From CAYLZW01 sp964388085 (GTDB lineage: Bacteria > Myxococcota > UBA727 > CAYLZW01): 8,378 nucleotides of DNA. Below the pieces are notes generated by a model. That model was not told the origin of the DNA and did no database searches. It worked only from the letters and a program-made list of their open reading frames with translations. Location of the stretch: positions 1 to 8,378 of the forward strand of contig CAYLZW010000255.1 in assembly GCA_964388085.1 (NCBI GenBank). Direction: 5' to 3'. The first letter of the stretch is position 1; each line of letters begins with the position of its first letter. A program made the translations under genes and the position numbers. Positions 1 to 4,889 of the stretch are shown here, piece after piece.

Positions 1-541
1 TCGTCTTGATCTCCGAGTCGTCCGCCTTCACCACGCCGAAGTCGATGACCTTCACCTTGCCGTCGAAGGTGGCGAACACGTTCGCCGGGCTCACGTCGCG
101 GTGCACGAGGCCGAGCGGCGTATCGCCGACGCGCAGCGTGTGCGCGAAGTGGAGCCCGCAGGCCGCGCCATGCAGCACGGCGAGCGCCACCGGCACGGGC
201 ACGGGCTGGTTCTTGCGTTTGGCGGCGCCAAGCACCTGCGCCATGGAGCGCCCCGCGAGGTACTCCATGACGAGCAGCGGGTGACCCTCGAGCTCATCGA
301 GGGCGTAGGTGTCGACGAGGTTCGCGTGCCGGAGCCGCAGCGCCACGCGCCCCTCTTCGCGCAGCATCTCGTCCTGGTGCGCCCGGTTCGGGTGGTCCAC
401 GATCGTGCGTTTGACGACGACGAGGCCAGGCGAGACGTGCGCGTTGCCCGTGAAGCGCGTGAGCAACACCTCGCCCATGCCGCCGACCGCGAGGCGGCGC
501 ACGACGCTGAACTCGGGGTGACGCTCCAGCGGATCGCTCAC
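1..541 (-). CDS. Ser/Thr protein kinase, N-terminal part (runs off left edge)
   Basis: This is the N-terminal 180 residues of a Hanks-type Ser/Thr kinase that phosphorylates protein substrates with ATP; the C-lobe lies outside the window. Read from GTG at 541, it shows a glycine-rich loop (LAVGGMGEV, about residues 17-25), the beta-3 lysine in VVVKR (K44), a helix-C glutamate in the LREEGR stretch (about 60-65), a hinge MEYLAGRS (about 92-99), the catalytic loop HRDVSPANV (147-155) and the DFG motif (167-169). All catalytic residues visible so far are intact. The GTG is chosen because an AGGAG sits 12 nt upstream, the kinase fold starts about 10 residues later, and the GTG overlaps the upstream metalloprotease stop (GTGA), which suggests translational coupling. 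The HRDVSPxN loop is typical of myxobacterial kinases. Any sensor or membrane domain after the kinase cannot be seen. The kinase identity is secure; its targets are unknown. Confidence 0.95.
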   Translation of the reverse strand, partial: MSDPLERHPEFSVVRRLAVGGMGEVLLTRFTGNAHVSPGLVVVKRTIVDHPNRAHQDEMLREEGRVALRLRHANLVDTYALDELEGHPLLVMEYLAGRSMAQVLGAAKRKNQPVPVPVALAVLHGAACGLHFAHTLRVGDTPLGLVHRDVSPANVFATFDGKVKVIDFGVVKADDSEIKT

Positions 542-1890
542 GAGGGGCTCTGGCTCCTATCGGCGGCCGGTGACGAGAGCGGCGGCGCCGCGGGGTTGGC
601 GTCGTCCCTCTCGCGCAGGCGCCTATACGCTACCCCAGGCCAGGAGGGCGTCGCCCGCTGGCGATGCCGCGGTGTCTCGCGCTGCCGGTCAGCGCGCACG
701 AGAGCTCCACCCGCGCGCGCAAGCGTCGCACGGAGACAGAGCGCGAGCGACAGCAGCAGCAGCAGCAGCAGACCGCTCGTGGGCGCGCCCGGCTCGTCGC
801 TGCCGCTGCTGCAGGCGCAGCCGCCCTCGTCGAGGTCCTCGCACACGAGCCCCTCGTTGCCGGCCGTCGACAGGCAGACGCCCTCGACGCAGGCGTGCTC
901 CGCCGGACAGTCACCGGCAGCCTCACAGCTCACGCGGCACACCGTGCGGCCGACCGGCGCCGCGCGCGCGCACAGACCGAGCGCGCACTCGTCGTCGCGT
1001 TGGCAGATGGAGCCGGGCGCGGCGCCCTCGCCCTCGAGCTTCTGGCACAGCCCGCCGACCGCGCCGTCGCTGCCGGCGCCCAGGACGCAAGAGAACCCGG
1101 CCGGGCAGCTCGCGTCTTCGCTCGAGCATGCCGGCGCGCACAGGCCGCCGTCGGAGGTGGGTACGCACAAGAGACCCTCGACGCACTCGTCGTTACACGA
1201 GCAGCGCTCGCCCTGGCGGAAGGGTCCCTGGCAGGTGGAGTCGTCGTCCTGCGGATAGAGCGCGCGGATCCCCTCCTCGTCGTCGCTGCCGAGCTCGCGC
1301 AAGAGGCCGCCTGGATACGTGGGCGCCATGACGGCCTCGTCGGGCCCGAGGCAGACGGTCTCCTGGGCGTCCTCGCAGGGATGCGCGAGGCCGAGCCAGT
1401 GCCCCGCTTCGTGCACCGCGATGCTCTCGACGTCGGTGAGCCCGGCGGGCAGCGAGGGGTTGTCCGACGTCGACCAGGTGTGGTCGACGCCGTTGAAGAC
1501 GATGGTGGACCAGGTGCGCTCGACGGGCTCCTCGGGGGACTCGCCGGCGGGGCCGAAGGTCACGCCGAGCGTGGCGACGCCGAGCCCGTAGCTGCCGTCC
1601 TCGTCCCAGAACACGGAGTTGCGTCCGTCGCCGGCCTCGTTCTCCTTGGCGCCCACGGCTTCGCCCTCGAGCAGGCGCAGGCGGCTGCCGGCGACGCAGG
1701 ACCAGCGGCGAAAGGCGCTGCGCACGGCGTCGAGATCGCTGCCGTCGTCGATGTCGTCGCTGCCGCTCGGCTCGAGGTGGAAGAGCACGGGGCCGCGGTC
1801 GGCGTCCCAGGCGGAGCCGAGCAGCTTGTAGGCGCCCGCTGGCGAGGAGGTGAGGAGGAGCAGCAGGAGAGAGAGGGCGAGGCGTTTCAC
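538..1890 (-). CDS. Secreted matrixin-like zinc metalloprotease with Cys-rich region and MYXO-CTERM-like anchor
   Basis: This 450-residue predicted exported metzincin protease probably cleaves proteins at the cell surface. The GTG at 1890 is chosen because it starts a clean signal peptide: VKR, a Leu-rich core, then a likely cut after SPAGA near residue 20. The frame stays open upstream to an ATG at 2040, but that stretch is Arg/Pro-rich and would bury the signal peptide. The zinc site HEAGHWLGLAH (160-170) fits HExxHxxGxxH, and the Met-turn is at VMAP (M188). Residues about 220-360 hold some twenty cysteines in short C-x(4-9)-C spacings, probably disulphide-bonded modules. Next come GCACSSGSD (357-365) and a hydrophobic helix that begins with seven Leu, as in MYXO-CTERM signals. 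These normally end with a few basic residues, but here an Arg-rich tail of about 63 residues follows. The stop overlaps the GTG of the downstream kinase. The fold call is firm; the substrate is unknown. Confidence 0.88.
   Translation of the reverse strand: MKRLALSLLLLLLTSSPAGAYKLLGSAWDADRGPVLFHLEPSGSDDIDDGSDLDAVRSAFRRWSCVAGSRLRLLEGEAVGAKENEAGDGRNSVFWDEDGSYGLGVATLGVTFGPAGESPEEPVERTWSTIVFNGVDHTWSTSDNPSLPAGLTDVESIAVHEAGHWLGLAHPCEDAQETVCLGPDEAVMAPTYPGGLLRELGSDDEEGIRALYPQDDDSTCQGPFRQGERCSCNDECVEGLLCVPTSDGGLCAPACSSEDASCPAGFSCVLGAGSDGAVGGLCQKLEGEGAAPGSICQRDDECALGLCARAAPVGRTVCRVSCEAAGDCPAEHACVEGVCLSTAGNEGLVCEDLDEGGCACSSGSDEPGAPTSGLLLLLLLSLALCLRATLARAGGALVRADRQRETPRHRQRATPSWPGVAYRRLRERDDANPAAPPLSSPAADRSQSPS
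554..558 (-). promoter_or_regulatory. Ribosome binding site of the left-edge kinase
   Basis: AGGAG on the minus strand lies 12 nt before the GTG at 541 and inside the end of the metalloprotease reading frame. The spacing is slightly long. It supports the GTG start and means the kinase can be translated from the protease mRNA. Confidence 0.5.
751..771. repeat. (CAG)7/(CTG)7 trinucleotide microsatellite
   Basis: Seven perfect CAG units on the plus strand read as seven CTG leucine codons on the minus strand. They are in frame with the metalloprotease and form residues 374-380, the first half of its C-terminal membrane helix. Leucine codons elsewhere in this gene are mixed (CTC and CTG), so the pure run looks like slippage expansion. 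Changes in copy number would lengthen or shorten the anchor without shifting the frame. Confidence 0.9.
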
Positions 1891-1897
1891 GCGCCGG

Positions 1898-1903
1898 ACT
1901 GTA
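1898..1903 (-). promoter_or_regulatory. Possible -10 element of the metalloprotease gene (leaderless)
   Basis: TACAGT on the minus strand fits the TAnnnT form of a -10 hexamer and ends 7 nt before the GTG at 1890. No Shine-Dalgarno sequence is visible before that GTG. Together these fit a transcript that begins at or next to the start codon. No convincing -35 was found, so this is tentative. Confidence 0.35.
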
Positions 1904-1978
1904 GCAGGCCGCCGGCTGGCGACGAGAGGTGGCGAGCGCTCGGCGAGAGCACACCCGCGGGGCATCGAGTAGGATGCT

Positions 1979-1994
1979 CTGTCCCCGGGGGCAG
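1979..1994. promoter_or_regulatory. Imperfect 16-bp palindrome in the divergent region
   Basis: CTGTCCCCGGGGGCAG pairs with itself at seven of eight positions; the fourth pair is T against G. It lies roughly in the middle of the divergent intergenic region, where an operator could act on both genes. In DNA this GC-rich, such a palindrome may also arise by chance. Confidence 0.3.
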
Positions 1995-2095
1995 CCATGC
2001 CGACGATCCCGCCCTTTCTCGACACGCGGTCGAGCGCCACCTCGCTCTTTCGCGGGCCCGTTTTGCCGACGTCGGAGCCGCGCTAAGCGACGGCC

Positions 2096-4399
2096 ATGGA
2101 GACCTTCGGCAAGTACCTCATCGTCGAGCGCCTCGCCACCGGCGGCATGGCGGAGATCCTGCTGGCGCGCTCGGACGCGCTCGGCGGCATGAGCCGCCAC
2201 TGCGCCATCAAGCGCATCCTGCCCGCGTACTCGCAAGACCTTCAGTTCGTCAGCATGTTCATCGACGAGGCGCGCATCACCATCGGCCTCGATCACCCGA
2301 ACGTGGTGCGCCTGTTCGACTTCGGCCAACACGAGGGCACGTACTTCATGGCCATGGAGTACGTAGACGGCGTCGATCTGGCCGCGCTCCTGCGCCTATT
2401 GTTCACGCGCGGCACGCCGCTACCGCCCGCCATCGCGCTCTACATCGCGCACGAGGTCTGCCTCGGCCTCGCGCACGCGCACGAGAAGCGAGACCACCGC
2501 GGACAGCCGCTCCACGTCGTGCACCGCGACGTCAGCCCGCAGAACGTGCTGCTGTCGCGCGCCGGCGAGGTGAAGCTGACGGACTTCGGCATCGCCGCCG
2601 CGCGCAACAAGCTGACGTTGACGACGCCCGGCACGGTGCTCGGCAAGTCCGCCTACATGGCGCCCGAGCAGGCGCTCGGGGAGCTCGTCGACGGGCGCTG
2701 CGATCTCTGGGCCGCCGGCGTCATGCTGTACGAGATGCTGACCGGCGAGCGCCTGTTCGCCGCCGAGTCTCCCGTCGCCACCATCGCGCGCGTGGTGCGC
2801 GCCGAGGTGCCGCGCCCGAGCGCCGTGCGCCCACAGCTGCCCGCCCTCGTCGACGACGTCGTGCTCACCGCGCTGCGGCGCCAGCCCGACGAGCGCTACC
2901 TCGCCGCCGCGCTCATGGCCGCGAGGCTCGCCGAGATCGGCCGCGCGCTCGACGCGGAGACCTTCTCCCCGAGAGGGCTGCAGGCCTTCCTCGCGGAGCT
3001 CGAGTGGCAGGACGACACCGGCCTGATGCGCGCGCGCGCCGACGTCGTCAACACGCGCGAGCTCGTGGTCTCGCCCGACGCCACCACCGCCATCGCCCGC
3101 GGTGACGCGGAGCTCGCCGCGCTGCTCAAGAAGCTCGCCGAGCAGCCCGACCTGTGGACCCTCGTCGACGTCGGCCGGCGCGCGTCCGTGGTCGGCTCGA
3201 CGCGCCGCGCGCTCGCCTGCTTCCGCTGCGCGGCCGCGGTGTTCGCCTACCGCGGCCTGCTGGTGCAGGCGCTGTGCGCATACGACGGCGCGCGCGCGCT
3301 GCTCGACCCCGCGGACGTGACCCGCGACGTTGTCGCCCTCGGCGACGTGGCGCCCGGCTCCCGACGAGACCTGATCGAGCTGGTGGCGCGCTTCGAGGCC
3401 GACGAGCTGTGGGCGGTGCTGAAGGCGGTCGATCCCGCCGGCCTCGGCAGCGACGTCGAAGGCGCTCCCGCGCCGGAGCCGAGCCCGCTGTTCGGCGCGC
3501 TCGCCCCACGCGAGCTCGCGCAGCTCGTCGAGCACGTGCGCGTCCGTCGACTGCCCGTCGGCTCGCGGCTGCTCGAGGAGGGCGCGCCCGGTGACTCGCT
3601 GTTCGCGCTCGGCAAGGGCCGGGTCGTCGTGCACTGCGCGCCCGGCAAGCGCGACGAAGAGCTGCCCCTGCTCGAGGAGCTCTCCGAGGCCACCTACGTC
3701 GACAACCAAGCGGTCGGCGTCACCGCCCCGCAAGCGCCGCGCGACCGCGTCTACCTGTCGGCGCTCAGCGAGGGGGACTTCTTCGGCGAGTTCTCCTTCC
3801 TCACCGAGCGTCCGCGCAGCGCTACCGTCGAGGCCATCACCGACGTCGAGGTGCTCGAGATCGATCGCGACGCGGTCAAGCGCATCAGCGAGCTCGAGCC
3901 CGGCTTCGAGCGGCCGCTTTTGGCGTTCTACAAAGAGCGCGTCATCGAGCTGATGATGGCGAAGAGCCCGGTGTTCTCTTTGCTGAGCCCGGCCGATCGA
4001 CGCGAGCTGCTGGCCACGGCGACGCTCGTCGAGGTGGCCGACGGTACGCTCGTCATCGAGGAGGGCAGCGACAGCGACTCGCTGTTCTTCATCAAGCGCG
4101 GCGAGGTCGAGATCTTCCGTCACGGCGACGGCGGCGCCACCGCCGACGGCATCTTCATCAACAAGCTCGGCCAGGGGCAGTTCTTCGGCGAGATCAGCGC
4201 GCTGCAGGGCTTGCCGCGCACCATGAGCGTGCGCGCCATGGGCACGACGGAGCTGTTCCGCATCGAGCGCGAGCACCTCACGGGCGTCGTCAGCCGCGAG
4301 CCGCGCCTGCGCAAGCTGCTGGAGCTGACCATCGCGTCGCGCACCGCGGAGGCGAGGGCGCGCGTGCAGGACTACCAGCGCATCCTCTACAGCACCTGA
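2096..4399 (+). CDS. Ser/Thr protein kinase fused to two cyclic-nucleotide-binding domains
   Basis: This 767-residue cytoplasmic protein has a complete N-terminal kinase. Visible are a glycine-rich loop (LATGGMAEI, 13-21, with Ala for the third Gly), beta-3 lysine K39 in CAIKR, helix-C E58, catalytic HRDVSPQN (143-150), DFG (163-165), MAPEQ (188-192) and DLWAAG (203-208). Residues about 330-445 are helical with TPR-like character. Two CAP-family cyclic-nucleotide-binding domains follow, at about 464-600 and 625-745. Their phosphate-binding cassettes are FGEFSFLTERPRSAT (563-577; E565, R574) and FGEISALQGLPRTMS (697-711; E699, R708), so both keep the Glu and Arg that usually hold the nucleotide. 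The first domain has a loop of about 40 residues (516-557) before the cassette. No membrane segment is seen. The ATG lies four residues before the kinase fold; no clear Shine-Dalgarno precedes it. Regulation by cAMP, cGMP or another nucleotide is inferred from the family. Confidence 0.93.
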   Translation: METFGKYLIVERLATGGMAEILLARSDALGGMSRHCAIKRILPAYSQDLQFVSMFIDEARITIGLDHPNVVRLFDFGQHEGTYFMAMEYVDGVDLAALLRLLFTRGTPLPPAIALYIAHEVCLGLAHAHEKRDHRGQPLHVVHRDVSPQNVLLSRAGEVKLTDFGIAAARNKLTLTTPGTVLGKSAYMAPEQALGELVDGRCDLWAAGVMLYEMLTGERLFAAESPVATIARVVRAEVPRPSAVRPQLPALVDDVVLTALRRQPDERYLAAALMAARLAEIGRALDAETFSPRGLQAFLAELEWQDDTGLMRARADVVNTRELVVSPDATTAIARGDAELAALLKKLAEQPDLWTLVDVGRRASVVGSTRRALACFRCAAAVFAYRGLLVQALCAYDGARALLDPADVTRDVVALGDVAPGSRRDLIELVARFEADELWAVLKAVDPAGLGSDVEGAPAPEPSPLFGALAPRELAQLVEHVRVRRLPVGSRLLEEGAPGDSLFALGKGRVVVHCAPGKRDEELPLLEELSEATYVDNQAVGVTAPQAPRDRVYLSALSEGDFFGEFSFLTERPRSATVEAITDVEVLEIDRDAVKRISELEPGFERPLLAFYKERVIELMMAKSPVFSLLSPADRRELLATATLVEVADGTLVIEEGSDSDSLFFIKRGEVEIFRHGDGGATADGIFINKLGQGQFFGEISALQGLPRTMSVRAMGTTELFRIEREHLTGVVSREPRLRKLLELTIASRTAEARARVQDYQRILYST

Positions 4400-4415
4400 G
4401 CGGGCGTCGCGCGCG

Positions 4416-4787
4416 TCACTTCGAGACGATGATGCGCTCGCCCTCGAACTGCACCCAGATGACGCCGCCCTTCTCGACCTCGAGGCAGTCGAGCGGCAGG
4501 CGCAAGAAAGGGCCGCTGCCCTTCACCTGCTGCACCTTGTAGCTGCGCACATCACCGGCGCCGGGCGCGCTCCGCGAGCGGCCGATGGGCCCGATGTTGG
4601 TCGCGACCCAACGCTCGAGCGCTGCCACGTCGCTGCCCGCCTCCTGCAGCTTGCGCAGCGCGCGCCGAATGGTCGACGGTGACGCCCGGCGCGCCTCCAC
4701 CATCGCCTCGACGGCGCCGATGCCCTCCATCAGATAGGCGAGCTGCACGTCCTTGAATGACGCAAGCGTCCGACTCTTCGTCTTCAT
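4416..4787 (-). CDS. Small protein with C-terminal AbrB/MazE-like DNA-binding fold
   Basis: This 123-residue protein is probably a DNA-binding regulator. Residues about 80-123 match the swapped-hairpin AbrB/MazE pattern: a short strand, a G-S-G turn, LRLPLDCL, EVEKGGVI, then a final strand pair ending ERIIVSK. Residues 1-62 are helical and basic, with a stretch (SPSTIRRALRKLQEAG, 36-51) that could be helix-turn-helix-like or a dimerisation helix. I do not recognise that part. The ATG at 4787 is chosen because AGGGGG stands 4 nt upstream; the frame stays open further upstream, but that part overlaps the divergent gene. In AbrB-type antitoxins this fold is usually N-terminal, and no toxin gene is adjacent, so a transcription regulator is more likely than an antitoxin. 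It diverges from the 496-residue gene across a perfect palindrome. The stop lies 16 bp from the kinase stop. Confidence 0.8.
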   Translation of the reverse strand: MKTKSRTLASFKDVQLAYLMEGIGAVEAMVEARRASPSTIRRALRKLQEAGSDVAALERWVATNIGPIGRSRSAPGAGDVRSYKVQQVKGSGPFLRLPLDCLEVEKGGVIWVQFEGERIIVSK

Positions 4788-4791
4788 GTGT

Positions 4792-4797
4792 CCCCCT
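4792..4797 (-). promoter_or_regulatory. Ribosome binding site of the AbrB-like gene
   Basis: AGGGGG on the minus strand ends 4 nt before the ATG at 4787. It decides this start against the longer open frame upstream. Confidence 0.6.
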
Positions 4798-4825
4798 GGC
4801 CCGCGCCCCCGCGCGCGACGTCGAC

Positions 4826-4831
4826 AATGTA
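4826..4831 (-). promoter_or_regulatory. Possible -10 element of the AbrB-like gene
   Basis: TACATT on the minus strand matches four of six -10 consensus bases and lies 38 nt before the ATG. This leaves room for a leader that carries the ribosome binding site. The inverted repeat at 4849-4871 would cover the -35 position. This is inference only. Confidence 0.35.
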
Positions 4832-4848
4832 GGACTTTACGGTTCGAC

Positions 4849-4871
4849 GCGAAACATGCCTGATGTTTCGC
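4849..4871. promoter_or_regulatory. Perfect 9-bp inverted repeat, likely operator
   Basis: GCGAAACAT, a 5-nt spacer GCCTG, then ATGTTTCGC form a perfect dyad in the 102-bp region between the divergent AbrB-like gene and the 496-residue gene. The arms are AT-richer than the surroundings, which makes a chance match less likely than for the GC-only palindromes here. It adjoins a second small palindrome, GCATATGC (4870-4877), and lies next to possible -10 elements on both strands. A dimeric regulator bound here could repress both genes; the AbrB-like protein is the obvious candidate. Confidence 0.65.
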
Positions 4872-4872
4872 A

Positions 4873-4878
4873 TATGCT
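4873..4878 (+). promoter_or_regulatory. Possible -10 element of the 496-residue gene and sigma-factor run
   Basis: TATGCT fits TAnnnT and ends 11 nt before the ATG at 4890, so the leader would be only a few bases long. This agrees with the absence of a Shine-Dalgarno sequence. It directly abuts the inverted repeat. No clear -35 is visible, so an alternative sigma factor may be used, possibly the one encoded downstream. Confidence 0.3.
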
Positions 4879-4889
4879 CGCGCGCCCCC

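Larger units (their letters stand above)
1891..2095. other. Divergent intergenic region between metalloprotease and kinase-cNBD genes
   Basis: These 205 bp separate two genes that point away from each other, so both promoters should lie here. A TACAGT lies next to the metalloprotease start, and an imperfect GC-rich palindrome is at 1979-1994. TAGGAT at 1970-1975 is a weak -10 candidate for the plus-strand gene, about 120 bp before its ATG, with no clear -35. The metalloprotease frame stays open through part of this region, but its composition does not suggest coding. Confidence 0.5.

Noticed and set aside
1891..2040. In-frame upstream extension of the metalloprotease to an ATG at 2040
   Set aside because: It would place 50 Arg/Pro-rich residues before a well-formed signal peptide. 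The GTG at 1890 directly precedes the basic n-region and Leu-rich core.
664..3105. Long open frame on the plus strand (813 codons) opposite the metalloprotease and into the kinase
   Set aside because: It is Ala/Arg-rich without any domain, lies opposite a protein with clear zinc-site and signal motifs, and runs into the kinase gene in another frame. Long antisense open frames are expected at this GC content.
2420..4276. Open frame of 618 codons on the minus strand opposite the kinase-cNBD gene
   Set aside because: The plus-strand protein has complete kinase and cNBD motifs; the antisense product is low-complexity Arg/Ala/Glu with no recognisable fold.
4400..4415. Terminator between the convergent kinase-cNBD and AbrB-like genes
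   Set aside because: Only 16 bp of GC-rich sequence with no stable hairpin plus T-run on either strand.
4416..4787. Toxin-antitoxin system
   Set aside because: The AbrB/MazE-like fold suggested an antitoxin, but no small toxin gene lies on either side; the neighbours are a large kinase and a 496-residue protein.
4863..4889. Earlier in-frame ATG for the 496-residue gene
   Set aside because: It starts inside the right arm of the inverted repeat, before the candidate -10, and has no ribosome binding site. The later ATG at 4890 is more plausible, though not proven.
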